A stretch of 64,000 bases of DNA from Emiliania huxleyi CCMP1516 (GCF_000372725.1 NW_005198965.1:684156-748155); one strand, 5' to 3'. Counted from the first letter of the stretch, positions 50,863-60,891 are shown. Numbers and translations: made by a program. Notes: a model not told the origin generated them from the letters alone.

Positions 50863-53679
50863 ATGGCCCCCACCGGCCCTGTCCTCTGCAAGCACCGAGT
50901 CGGCTACGTCGGCGTCTGGCGCGGGCGCACAGCGGGTGGCTCGCCAAAGCACTCCAGCTTCTTTGATAATCCACAGCTGCGCCTCCGCATCTCCAACCGG
51001 CAGCAGGAGCTGCGGGTGACACTTGCGCAGTCGCCCCTACAACCGGGGGCAGGGGTTCACGCGGTTGGGTTCGTCCTCCTCAGTGCCGACGAGCCTGCGG
51101 TCGCTCGCCGCACCCTCGGCACCCCCGGCGGCACGCACGGCTACTCCGCAATTCAAGGCATTCACCCCATCCCCTTTACCTCGGGAGAGGAGAGGGTAGA
51201 CGTTGTCCTCAAGCTGGAGCGGCTCAAACAGGACTACATACTGGTCCCGTGCACCGACTCGCCAGGGAGCGAGGCCGCTTTTGCTCTCGATATTCGCTCA
51301 AACTATCCCCTCTCCCTCGCGTGCCTCCCAAAGGACGGATCGCCGCTGCCTGACCCCACGGCCGGAGGGGAGCAGGAGCAGGAGCAGCAGCAGCAGAGCA
51401 CGAGCACCCCGGCACCCTCCGCCGCTGTCGAAATTCAGGGGATGGCCACAGGCATCTCGAGCGCAAGGGGCTACGGATTTGGCAACGTCGGCCAGAGCGG
51501 GGTGTCAGAGGGTGAGGCGCTGCTCCAGAAGCTTCAAGCTGCGCAATTCGAGGATGACGCCTTTCACAGCCTTCTGACGGGGTCTGCTGCGGGCAAGGCT
51601 GGGCGGGAGGTCGAGTGGAGGAGGCCACGCCAAGTCACGGAGGAGCCGTCTCCGGTGGAGGCGGCCGGCGTCACGACGCTGCTCCACCCGGAGTTGCATG
51701 AGCGAGCCGGAGGCGCCCCTCCGGGGCCGAGCGCTGGAAGCTGGATCCTTGGCGCGCTCGCGATGCTTGCCCAGTCCCCGACGCTGCTGCAGCGGTGCTT
51801 CGTGCCGGGGGTGCATGGTAAGCGCGGCGTCCTCGCAGTCCGTGTCTGGCACTGGGACAGCTGGCATACCATCCTCACCGACGATCGGCTGCCCGTCGCC
51901 AGCGGCCGGCTCGTCTCTGGCGGGTGCGCAGACGCGCGGCAGCTTTCGCTAGCTCTGCTCATCAAAGCTTACGCGCGGCACCACGGGTCGTACGCCGCCT
52001 TGCGCACCGGCCGCGTGACGGAGATGCTCGTAGACTTTACGGGCGGCTGCTCCCAAAAGATTGAGCTGGGTGATGATGGCGAGGCGAGCGCCGTCTGGGA
52101 GGAGCTGATTGAGATCAGGGATCGCGGTGCGCTGCTCGGCTGCCAACAGCTGGCCGGCGCCGACCGCGCCGTGGAGGCGCAGCGCCTCGGCGTCCGCACG
52201 CAGTCGACCTACGTCATTCTCGAGCTCGTCGAGCTCTCGGGCCTGCGCTTGGTCTGCCTGCGCAACCCGTTCCTGGAGCCACGCTGGCGAGGAAAGTGGC
52301 GAGCGGGCGCCCCAGGGTGGTTCGAAGGCGGCGACACGTCGCCGCTGCTGGGGCTGCAAGAGAGCGGCAGCGAGCACGCCGGCGCCGCAGTGGCGGAGGA
52401 CGAGTCGGGCGTCTTTTGGCTCAGCCTCGAGGACTTTGTGCGCGTCTTTGATCGCGCCCACGCGTGCCGTACCTTTAGCCGCAGCACTCCTCGCGCGGTC
52501 GTGTTTGGGGAGTGGGATGCCGGCAGCGCGGGCGGCTGCCTCAACTACCTCTGCTCCTGGCGGCGGAACCCGCAGTACGTACTGCAACTCCCCTGCGCCG
52601 CTCGGGTCTTCATCGCCATCACCCAGCCGCCTCTCCTCGGCTCGATCGGGCAAAGAGACTACCTCTCCATCGGCGTGTGTGTGCTGCGGGGCGATGGGCG
52701 CCGGCGGCTCCTCACCGTCACCCGGGATTCGCTCCTCGGCGCCTCTCCCATCTCCGACACCCGCGAGGTGAGCTTCTCCCTCTCGCTGCCGGCGAGCACC
52801 GCGGAGGCGCCGCACATCGTCATACCGTACACCTTTGAGCCCAACGAGACGGGCGCGTTCAAGCTGTCTGTCTGGGCGGACGTCAAGTTTGGGCTTTCCC
52901 CCCTGGCGCAGGAGGACGAGTGGTGCCACACCGCGCTCGCCGGCGAGTGGGACGCATCGAGCGGCGGTGTGCCCAACCCGGGCAACAGCCGCTGGCAGGT
53001 GAACCCCCAGTGGGAGGTGGCGCCGCTCAGCCAGCCGACCACGGTCACAATCGTGCTGGAGCTCGCTCCTCCGCCGCATCCCGACCAGCCTACGCCGCTG
53101 GCGCTCGGCTGCCTTGTGCTCCGGGGCAGCAAGGCGAGCCAGCAGGTCGATCTCATCGGGCCGGACGACGTGTTGGCGCAGGCCGGCTTTGCTCGCGCCG
53201 CGCAAGTGACCTGTTGCGTCACGCTGCCCGCCTCGGACGAGCCGTGCTGCCTCCTCGCGTGCACCTTCGAGCCGGGCCAGGAGGCCGCTTTCCGCCTGCA
53301 CCTCTACACTGACCAGCCCATCAGCGCACGAGCAGTGCAGCCCGACGAGGTGCAGAGCGCACCGCTGGGCACGTCGGTCGCCGGGTCCTCCTTCGCCATC
53401 GACAGCGCTGCGCCCGAGGCGATTGCGGGAAGCCAGCAGCCTCGCACGGACAACGCCGGCGAGGCGGGGGAGAGCGAGGCGGGCGGGGCCGAGGCCAGCG
53501 AGCGCCCTCGGGATGTGCCCACGGCCCAGCCGCCTGAGGAGGAGGAGGCCGCCGACCAGGACACGGGGCACGGGCGGGCGACGGCGGCCTCGGGCGGCCC
53601 GCTGCGCCTCCTGAAGAAGCTGCCGTGGAGGCCGGGCACGCCGAAACGCAGGGGCGCGAGGCGTCGGGCGGCTAGTTGA
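50863..53679 (+). CDS. Catalytically inactive calpain-like protein
   Basis: 938 aa; ATG at 50863 is the first in a frame that opens with a GTG at 50758. An N-terminal calpain-type beta-sandwich (VGYVGVW) precedes a C2 peptidase core: PSAGSWILGALAMLAQSP aligns with the GDCWFLSALA motif but has Ser at the Cys position (residue 293). GVLAVRVWHWDSWHTILTDD follows. RTQSTYVILELVEL aligns with the catalytic His region (GHAYS) but has Ser (residue 448), while LRNPFLEPRWRGKW keeps the Asn (468). Two more beta-sandwich domains follow (GEWDAGSAGGC, GEWDASSGG), then a Glu-rich and basic tail. Spacing from 293 to 448 (155) is close to calpain. It is probably a non-proteolytic calpain paralogue. Confidence 0.78.
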   Translation: MAPTGPVLCKHRVGYVGVWRGRTAGGSPKHSSFFDNPQLRLRISNRQQELRVTLAQSPLQPGAGVHAVGFVLLSADEPAVARRTLGTPGGTHGYSAIQGIHPIPFTSGEERVDVVLKLERLKQDYILVPCTDSPGSEAAFALDIRSNYPLSLACLPKDGSPLPDPTAGGEQEQEQQQQSTSTPAPSAAVEIQGMATGISSARGYGFGNVGQSGVSEGEALLQKLQAAQFEDDAFHSLLTGSAAGKAGREVEWRRPRQVTEEPSPVEAAGVTTLLHPELHERAGGAPPGPSAGSWILGALAMLAQSPTLLQRCFVPGVHGKRGVLAVRVWHWDSWHTILTDDRLPVASGRLVSGGCADARQLSLALLIKAYARHHGSYAALRTGRVTEMLVDFTGGCSQKIELGDDGEASAVWEELIEIRDRGALLGCQQLAGADRAVEAQRLGVRTQSTYVILELVELSGLRLVCLRNPFLEPRWRGKWRAGAPGWFEGGDTSPLLGLQESGSEHAGAAVAEDESGVFWLSLEDFVRVFDRAHACRTFSRSTPRAVVFGEWDAGSAGGCLNYLCSWRRNPQYVLQLPCAARVFIAITQPPLLGSIGQRDYLSIGVCVLRGDGRRRLLTVTRDSLLGASPISDTREVSFSLSLPASTAEAPHIVIPYTFEPNETGAFKLSVWADVKFGLSPLAQEDEWCHTALAGEWDASSGGVPNPGNSRWQVNPQWEVAPLSQPTTVTIVLELAPPPHPDQPTPLALGCLVLRGSKASQQVDLIGPDDVLAQAGFARAAQVTCCVTLPASDEPCCLLACTFEPGQEAAFRLHLYTDQPISARAVQPDEVQSAPLGTSVAGSSFAIDSAAPEAIAGSQQPRTDNAGEAGESEAGGAEASERPRDVPTAQPPEEEEAADQDTGHGRATAASGGPLRLLKKLPWRPGTPKRRGARRRAAS

Positions 53680-53769
53680 GTGTGTGCCAAAGAATTAGTG
53701 AAAAGGGGGTCAGGGCTCTCTAGCCCGTAGCCCGATGCCGATCATCCGGCCCGCTGGGTGCGCTTCTTA

Positions 53770-53835
53770 GCTCCCCGGCCCTGGATGTGAGGTTGATGAC
53801 TGCACTCTCCAAGTGCTCCAAGTGCTCAGAGAAAG
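53770..53835 (-). repeat. Dispersed repeat copy
   Basis: GCTCCCCGGCCCTGGATGTG and CTCCAAGTGCTCCAAGTGCT, matching the reverse complement of 36331-36395 and part of 37522-37546. It is followed by GAAAGAAAGAAAG. No gene is supported from 53680 to 54873 apart from mobile element copies. Confidence 0.6.
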
Positions 53836-54061
53836 AAAGAAAGAATTTTTTACAAAGAAACTCCCTCGCACGACACTAGGCACGGGAGACTGGCGCGCAC
53901 TGGCACTAACACAGGTACACCACGGGAGCCGCCTAAGCGACTCCCGCGAGGACGGCGAGGCACTTAGCTCCGTGCACTCGACCGCCCTCGCCGCAGACTG
54001 AGGCAAGCTCATTCACAATCTGCTCTGCGATGGCCGTGTGAAGAACGACTGAGATGCGCTG

Positions 54062-54595
54062 CTTCAAAGAAAGAAAACAGACAAGCCAAGGGAGGGATGG
54101 GAGGACGGCACGCCACCACCACACAGGGATTTTAAGGAGAGGAGTGTGGTGCTAGCCGTCGCCCACCCTGACCCTTGGGTCGTCTGCCTCTTTCTATCTC
54201 CCCCTTCGCAGTCCCTCGCCGATTCTCGCTGCAACCTTCATGCCACCTCGCGGTCGTCCCCCACTCTCGTCGTTCTCTCTCTTCTCGCTTCTTTCTCTGT
54301 CGCGTCGCTCTCCTCTGCCTCATCCTGCGACACGGCGTCGAGCGACGGCGCCGCCGCCTGCCGCTCCCTTGCTCTCGCTTCTTCTCCCGCCTTTCGTCGC
54401 AGCTCTGCCCTCCTCGCGGCATATTTTGGCCCCTCGAGTTTATCGAGCTCTCCTCGCGCAAGGACGACTCTTCTGTGCGCCCACTCCGATCATTTGCCGC
54501 CAAGTCATATCGTTGCTCAAGTCCACTCTCTCTTCGAACACTTGTACTTCCACAGATGATGTTGGCGCTGAGCTTGAGGTCCCCTTCGGTTGTAT
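54062..54595 (-). mobile_element. LINE family B 3' end with C-terminal ORF
   Basis: On the minus strand an open frame segment (MTWRQMIGVGAQKSR and, in another frame, EEARARERQAAAPSLDAVSQ) runs into ACTCCTCTCCTTAAAATCCC, GTGGTGGCGTGCCGTCCTCC and ends in a TTTTCTTTCTTTG tail at 54062-54074. This is the longest family B copy and shows that the short dispersed blocks elsewhere are 5'-truncated 3' ends of it. Confidence 0.6.
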
Positions 54596-54596
54596 C

Positions 54597-54800
54597 GTAA
54601 AAGAAAGAAAGAAGAAAACAGACAAGCCCAGGGAGGGATGGGACGGCACGCCGCCACCACACAGGGATACAGGGATTTTAAGGAGAGGGGTGTGATGCGC
54701 TAGCCGTCGCCCACCCTTGGGCGTCCGGTTGTATCGTAAAAGAAAGAAAGAAAAACAACCAAGGGAGGGATGGGAGGACGGTTGAAACGTAAAAGAAAGA
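54597..54800 (-). repeat. Two nested family B 3' ends
   Basis: Copies at about 54597-54720 and 54733-54785, each starting TAAAAGAAAGAAAG and including CCAAGGGAGGGATGGG-like sequence; the first has a duplicated CAGGGATACAGGGAT. The words GTTGTATCGTAAAAGAAAG occur before both, so the two insertions may share a duplicated flank. The last tract ends about 75 bp before the next start codon. Confidence 0.6.
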
Positions 54801-54873
54801 AAGGGAAAACCACCTTCTTTTTTTTGCTGCTCGTCAAGCTGCGCCAGCGAGCTCCACCCACTCGCCGATAAAT

Positions 54874-55707
54874 ATGTCACGGTTCCTGCTCCTACTGCTC
54901 TCGGCCGCCTCCGCCGCTGGCAAAGCGGCCGTCAAGAGCAAGTCCGACGACTGGAAGTCGCAGATGCTCTTTAGCGAACGCCTCATCGCCGGCGCCGGCG
55001 CCCGCGGTGTCGCGCAGACGATGCTGCACCCGATCGACGTCCTGCGCACACGGCTGCAGGCCAAGGGGGTGGCGGTCACGCTCAACGCCGAGACGTTCGC
55101 CAAGGGCGTGGCACCGCAGTTCTTCCTCGCCTTCCCGGCGGGCGCCACCCAGTTTGCCGCCTTTGAGTGGGCAAAGGAGCGCTTTGCCGCCGCCGGCATG
55201 AAGGGCAGCTTCGCCGAGCTCTCGTGCGGAGCGATCGGCGCGATCGCCGCGTCGGTGATCCGGGTGCCGCAGGAGGTGATCAAGCAGCGCGTGCAGGCGG
55301 ACATCTACCCCAACGCGCTGGTCGGCGTCTCAAAGTGCTTTGCGACGGACGGCATCGCCGGCTTCTACAAGGGCTACTTCGCGACCGTCTCGCGGGATGT
55401 GCCGTGGAACGCGCTCTCCTTCATGTTCTTCGCGCAGGCGAAGAAGGCGTACAAGCTCTTTACTGGCCGCACGCCTGAGGGCCAGGAGAACCTCATGCTC
55501 GGCGCCGCCGCGGGCATGACTGCCGCCGTCATCATGACTCCGATCGACGTGGTGAAGACGCGCCTGATGACCGGCGGCGCGAGCGGCGGGATCATCGGCG
55601 TGATGAAGTCGATCATCGCCGATGAGGGCGCGGCCACGCTGATGAAGGGCGTCCTCCCGCGGGTCGCCTTCCTCGCGCCGCTCGCCGCCCTCACCCTCTC
55701 CCTTTAG
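54874..55707 (+). CDS. Mitochondrial carrier family, S-adenosylmethionine carrier-like
   Basis: 277 aa, single exon. Three carrier repeats: HPIDVLRTRLQ, VPQEVIKQRVQ and TPIDVVKTRLM. The second motif with P-x-E-V-x-K-Q-R and the third with DVVKTRLM are typical of the SAM carrier group. GFYKGYFATVSRDVPWNALS and TLMKGVLPR are the conserved matrix loops. The N-terminus (MSRFLLLLLSAASAAGKAAV) looks like an ER signal peptide, which is unusual for a mitochondrial carrier and would suit a secondary-plastid envelope. Substrate and location are inference. Confidence 0.7.
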   Translation: MSRFLLLLLSAASAAGKAAVKSKSDDWKSQMLFSERLIAGAGARGVAQTMLHPIDVLRTRLQAKGVAVTLNAETFAKGVAPQFFLAFPAGATQFAAFEWAKERFAAAGMKGSFAELSCGAIGAIAASVIRVPQEVIKQRVQADIYPNALVGVSKCFATDGIAGFYKGYFATVSRDVPWNALSFMFFAQAKKAYKLFTGRTPEGQENLMLGAAAGMTAAVIMTPIDVVKTRLMTGGASGGIIGVMKSIIADEGAATLMKGVLPRVAFLAPLAALTLSL

Positions 55708-56006
55708 GAGGTGTTTGGAAAGATGCTGGTATCCTCGCGGCTCGAGATCGCGTCGAGCGAGCTCTGAGAGCGCGGCGGGGGCTGCGAGCGTGCAGCTGCC
55801 GAGCCGGGTGCGGACTGAGCTCTCTGAGGTCTGTGAGCTCCGAAACAGGTCCTCTCAGCGTTTGACACCCAAATCACAAACAGTGCATGGGGGAGGGGGG
55901 GGGGGGGGGGCGTGGTTGGTCCCGGAAGGGGATAGTCGCACTTTACCCGCAGCAGACCAGGGAACCCACATGGTGAAGGGCCTTCGGCAGCTTTCGGCCG
56001 CTGGCG

Positions 56007-59000
56007 ATGCTCTCCCGGCTCTCTTTCGCCCGCAGCGTTCGCTGCCTCCGCGCGCGATCCTGCGCGTCGGCGAGCGCCGCTGAGACAGCTTCCACCGCCG
56101 TATCTGCGCAGCTCTCGCTGCCAGAGGCGTACGACACTCTGCTCACGTCCGGTCTAAATAGTGACCCGGCGCAGCGAGACCTGTGCTACGCGCTGGAGGA
56201 TCTGAGGAGCCGGGTGAACGCGCACAGGGAGGCCTCGCAGCACTATGCCGCGGAGCTGGCGGACTGGCGCCGGACTTGCGCCAGGCTCCAGGCCGAGGCG
56301 GACGCGGCAGAGGAGGCTCGCGCGAGGGAGGCTGCAAACGCACCGGCGTGGCGCAAAGCTCTGAATGCAATCCGCGACGCGGTCACGGGCGGTGCGGCCC
56401 TGGTGCCGGCGTCGCCGGCGGCGGTGCAGGGCTGTAGCAGCGGAGGCTGCGGCAGCGGAGGCGGTGGCTCGTGCAGCAGCGGAGCGCACGGCCCTGCCAC
56501 CGCCTCTGCGTCCGAGGCGGGAGGCGGCGGCGGCATCGTCGAGCGGGAGTCGCCGCACCTGAAGCTGCGGGTGGCGCAGGCGCAGGCGCACGAAGACAGC
56601 GGCGCGCCCTACCGCGACTACGACGTGCCCGCCGCGCTCGGCGAGGCCAACGCGGGCTCACACCAGCCCCTCTCGAGCGAGGAGCTGGCGCACCCGTTCT
56701 GGCGGACGGGCCTCGGGTCTGCAGCCGGCGCGGCGGAGGCGGCGCAGCGGGCAGAGAGTCCTTCGCAGCGCTGGCCCGCGCACCGCCTCCCGCCGGGCGC
56801 TCCGCCGCCGCCCGAGCGGCCGCCCGCGCCGCGAGGCCTCTTCATCCATGGCAACGTCGGCAGCGGAAAGACGTTGCTGCTCGACCTGCTCGCGCTCTAC
56901 TTCATATTATATTATATTATATTTATTATATTATAGGAAAGACGTTGCTGCTCGACCTGCTCGCGTCGGCGCTGCAGGCGGACGCACTCGCTGACGGGGG
57001 CTGCCCTCTCTCGCTGCGGCGCGTGCACCACAACGCCTTCATGATCGAGTGCCACCGCAGGCTGCACGCCCACACCGAGGCGCGCTACCCATCGAGCCAC
57101 GGCCGCGAGCGCCACAGCCCGCCTGCACCCCCGCCACAGCCCGCCTGCACCCCCGCCACAGCCCGCCTGCACCCCGCCACAGCCCGCCTGCACCCCGCTC
57201 CCCTCCCCTACTCTACCCCATGCATGCTGCCTCGCCCCCCGAGCCGCGGCCGCCGAGCCGCAGGCGCTCGTCGCCGAGATGCGTGCGGCGGAGGCGGCGG
57301 CGCAGGCCGCCGGTAGCACTCGTCGGTCGGAGGAGTGGTGCGGCGAGGACGAGGCCCTGTCTGTGACGTCGCGCGCGCAGCAGCAGCCTGCCTCCGAGGC
57401 GGGGTGGGGGCAGGCGTGGGGGGCGGGGGGCGGGGGGGCGACGGTGCGCAGCGTGATGGAGCTGCTCGTGGACCGCTTCGTGAACGAGCGCGGCAGCGAG
57501 GTATCGCACGCGGGCGAGTCCTTTGCTGAGGCGCCGTCTCCGCCCCCGCCTCTCCCCCGCCTCTCCGCGCCTCCCTCCGCCTCTCCACGCCTCTTCCCTC
57601 CGCCTCTCAGCGCCTCCCCCCGCCTCTCCACGCCTCTCCCTCCGCCTCTCCGCGCCTCTCCCTCCGCCTCTCCCTCCGCCTCTCCCCGCCTCTCCCCGGC
57701 GAGGCGCCGCCCTCGCGCCTCCCGCCGCCCGTCACGCCTCCCGCCGCCCGCGAGCGAAGGCGATGCGGAGCATCTCGGCCGAGATTGTCGAGGCGCGGGT
57801 CGGCGTCGTGAGCGGAGGGGCGTGCGTCACCGGCCCCGGAGAGGCGCCGCTCGTGCTCGACGACGTCGGCCGACCGGTGAGCGCTTGCAGCGGCAGAGTG
57901 GCGCGGGAGGGGCCTGGGGAGAGGCCAGCTGTGCTCACGCTAGCTGCCCACGCCGGCTGTGCACGTGCGTGTGTGTGGCGCAGGTGAGCGTCGGCGTGCT
58001 CTGCTACGACGAGGTGCAGATGATGGACATCGCAGACGCGACCGTGCTGCGCGGCGTGCTCCAGGCGCTCGTCGGCGCGGGGTGGGTCCTCGTGGCAACC
58101 TGCAACCGCACGCCCGCCGAGTTTGCGGCGTCGACGATGCAGCGCGAGCACCCGCAGTCTCGCTTCGCCGAGGCGATGGCGGAGCACTGCGACACGCTCC
58201 AGCTGGGGGACGGCGTGCGGCAGTCGCGAGGCCTCGAGCCCGCCTCGCGCCTGCCCCCTGACTTTGCGTTGCACGCGCGTAGGCTCGCGCGACTACCGTG
58301 AGGGCCAGCTCGCCGCGCCGCAGCCGTCCTACTTTTGCCCGTGCGAGGGGGGAAACGGGGTTCCCAACCCGGGGGGGCAATTTGACCGGTGTTTTGTTGA
58401 CTTTACGGGGGGCCCCCCGGCGGACGAGGAGGTCCCAATCGGCCCGGGGAGGAGGATGGGGTTTTTTTTTGGCCGGGGGGTTGCCCCCCCCTTGTTTGAG
58501 GGGGTGTGGGGCCCCCCCCTCGGGGGGGGAGATTAGGTGGCACTCGGGCAGGGTTACCCCACGTTGTGGGTTGACGACTTCCCGCAAATGTCGTTGGGGC
58601 AGCGCGACCAGGGGAGGGGTTTTATCCCGGTGGTGGGCCAGCTTTACAATCACAAAACAGGGTTTGTTGCCTCCGCCGCCGTCCCGATGGGGGGCCCCCC
58701 CCCCCCCCCCCCTTACCAGCCGCCCCAACCCGCCCCTTTACCAGCCGCCCCAACCCGCCCCTTTACACCTCCGCTCCGCCCCCCCCCGCCTTGCCAGGCG
58801 AGCTCTTCTCGGGCGCGGCGGGCGCCGGCGTGATCGCACAGGCGCGCGCGAGCTTGCTCGAGGGCGTCGAGTTCGAGGGCGAGGCGGGCAAGGCCGCCGA
58901 GCTCAACCCGCGAGGCGTGACGGCAAACTCGCTCGAGACAAACTACCAGGGCCTCCTCAAGACGGGCGCCGTGGCGGCCGACTCGCGCAAGGTGCCCTCG

Positions 59001-59152
59001 CACTCGCACGCACTCGCACGACGGCGCTTCGAGCCCCTGCCCTCTTGCGCGAGCTCAGACGCCGCCTCGCCGCTAGGCGCTCTTCACGGGCGGAGACTCG
59101 CTCTTCACGGGGGAGGACGAGACCTTTGCCTTCCGGCGCGCCATCTCGCGCC
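56007..59152 (+). CDS. AFG1: AFG1/LACE1-type AAA ATPase, interrupted and truncated by gap
   Basis: MLSRLSFARSVRCLRARSCA is a typical mitochondrial presequence. Long N-terminal helices and a Cys/Gly patch precede PRGLFIHGNVGSGKTLLLDL (Walker A, 56850-56873). LRRVHHNAFMIECHRRLH follows, then VRSVMELLVDRFVNE, VGVLCYDEVQMMDIADA (Walker B, about 57990-58036), VLVATCNRTPAEFAAS, SRDYREGQLAAPQPSYF (DYR motif) and YPTLWVDDFPQMSLGQRD, LYNHKTGFVASAAVP. ALFTGGDSLFTGEDETFAFR runs into the gap. Introns contain tandem repeats (57110-57200 and 57535-57735). A 71-bp insertion with duplicated flank breaks the frame at Walker A, and 58340-58790 looks like poor sequence. The intact protein supports mitochondrial respiratory complexes. 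Confidence 0.78.
56865..56965. repeat. 30-bp duplication around an AT-rich 41-bp insert in Walker A exon
   Basis: The 30 bases starting GGAAAGACGTTGCTGCTCGA occur at 56865-56894 and 56936-56965. Between them is 41 bp of almost pure A/T (TTATATTATATTATATTTAT), in a region otherwise about 70% GC. The 71-bp offset shifts the frame, and a TAG ends the first frame at 56936. Confidence 0.9.
57110..57735. repeat. Intronic tandem repeats in the AFG1 gene
   Basis: CACAGCCCGCCTGCACCCCC units (about 4) at 57114-57200, and CCGCCTCTCCGCGCCTCTCC-like units at 57535-57710. Both lie between coding blocks. Confidence 0.75.
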
Positions 59153-59328
59153 NNNNNNNNNNNNNNNNNNNNNNNNNNNNNNNNNNNNNNNNNNNNNNNN
59201 NNNNNNNNNNNNNNNNNNNNNNNNNNNNNNNNNNNNNNNNNNNNNNNNNNNNNNNNNNNNNNNNNNNNNNNNNNNNNNNNNNNNNNNNNNNNNNNNNNNN
59301 NNNNNNNNNNNNNNNNNNTTGAGTGGTG
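59153..59328. other. Assembly gap (N), 176 bp
   Basis: Run of N ending the AFG1-like gene. Beyond it, 59329-59919 has no supported gene. Confidence 0.99.
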
Positions 59329-59577
59329 CTCACGGGTTGCAATGCGCTGGTTGTTGTGCGTGTACGTGTAGTGAGGACGCAGCTTGTATGTTCTCGTGGG
59401 GGTGAGAGGGTCCAGGGGACGCGCAAGGCAACTGGGAGTCCCAGTCGGCGCAGGGAGCAGAGCGGGAGACCGTGAGGCTGCTCTCTGAGCGATGACACAC
59501 TAGCAGGGGCATCAACCATCATGATTGCCATCGGAGTCACTTGTATACGACGCCGCCACGCTCGCAAGGCACAAGGG

Positions 59578-59641
59578 CCGCCTAAGCGCCTAAGCACCCT
59601 AAGCACCCCCCGCTTAGGCCGCTTAGGCGCTACCTTAGGCG
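59578..59641. repeat. Palindromic CTAAGC/GCTTAG repeats
   Basis: GCCTAAGCGCCTAAGCACCC followed by CCGCTTAGGCCGCTTAGGCG: several copies of GCCTAAGC face inverted GCTTAGGC copies and can form a GC-rich hairpin of about 60 bp. Confidence 0.7.
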
Positions 59642-59919
59642 AGTGACGGCCGGCTGCCCGGGGCCTGGCGTGCCTCCGCGGGGTGGGGTGAGCGCCTGGG
59701 AGAGCCACTCTGCAAGTGTGGTGTGTGCGAGCGTGTAGCCTTTAGCATGCAATCGGCCTTAGTAGACCGGAGGGCTACGAAGCCTTCACTCCAAGGGGCT
59801 GGTCTATAGAGATCTATATCGGGACCACAGCCTATACCCGCCCACACAGGAACTCTGTGCCCCGGCGCGCTGCCGCACATGTGCATGCACATGTGTCCTT
59901 GGACCTTGCCTGTGCTCAA

Positions 59920-60310
59920 AATACATAAATAAAGCAGACACCTCAATTGGGAGATGGGTAAAATGGAGCAAGTCTCCCCGCCCTTGCGATCTTTGTGTGC
60001 AGGCGTGCAGGGTTCTTTGTGGGTGTCGTGGTCGGCGACGGCTAGCCGGGGTCGTCCTCCCGGGACTAGCACTAGCCGTCTTCCACATGGTCCCTCGCGG
60101 GTCCCTGCTGCTCCTAATCTCTTCGTACATCCTCCTGCTGATCTCCGCAAAGTCGCCTGCTCCCCCTCCCTCGTCTCGCCCTGCGCGTCTGCTCCGCCTC
60201 CCCGTCGTCTGCCCTCTGTGTCGTCTGGCGACGGGTCCTCCATAGTCGGTTGCGGTCGCCGCCCTCCTTATCGTGCCTCTTCCCAACGTTCCCTCGGCGG
60301 CTGATGACGT
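59920..60310 (-). mobile_element. 5'-truncated LINE family A copy with target-site duplication
   Basis: 391 bp on the minus strand: C-terminal codons, 3' UTR and a degenerate (TTTA)n tail (59921-59935). CTGTGCTCAA at 59910-59919 recurs at 60311-60320, a 10-bp target-site duplication that fixes both ends of the insertion. It shares over 300 bp with 43221-43600. From 60321 to 60890 no gene is supported; a poly-C run lies near 60709-60725. Confidence 0.85.
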
Positions 60311-60891
60311 CTGTGCTCAAGAAACTGGATCGAATGCATTTAATGATGCCGGGTACATGGCTCATGGGACGCCCGCCCTGGGTTCGGCGGCCTACCCGGA
60401 TAGTGCTTAGTGGCGGGGTCTTGTTGACACTGAGTAGCGCCAAAGCGCCCCACTGCCTACCTGTTGCGGGCGCCCACCGCCAGGCTCCGTGCCCCACCGT
60501 ACCTACCTATTCCCAGCCGTGCAGCGAAGCGAAAATACCCGTTTGCCCCCCCTTCGTGAATTATGGTTGCGGCCGGCGCGTCGGCTTGGCGGCTTGTACC
60601 ATGCCGCGCGTGCAGCGCCTCTCGCGAGCCTGCCAGAGCAACCATGACCTACTGGGTTCTCGAGGCGATGGACGGCTCCAAAACGGCGCGCGGCAGCACT
60701 CTTTTCGCCCCCCCCCCCCCCCCCCTCCTCCCCGGGCGGTCAAAATCGGGCCTCCCTACCTATTGCGGTGCTCCACCGCTATTCTACCTCGGGACCTCGG
60801 GACAGACCCTCGTGACTTCGGCCCCTCGGGATAGACCCTCCTGGCTAACCTCGAAATGTGCACCTGGGATGAGACTGCGCTCCCTGTTTCA

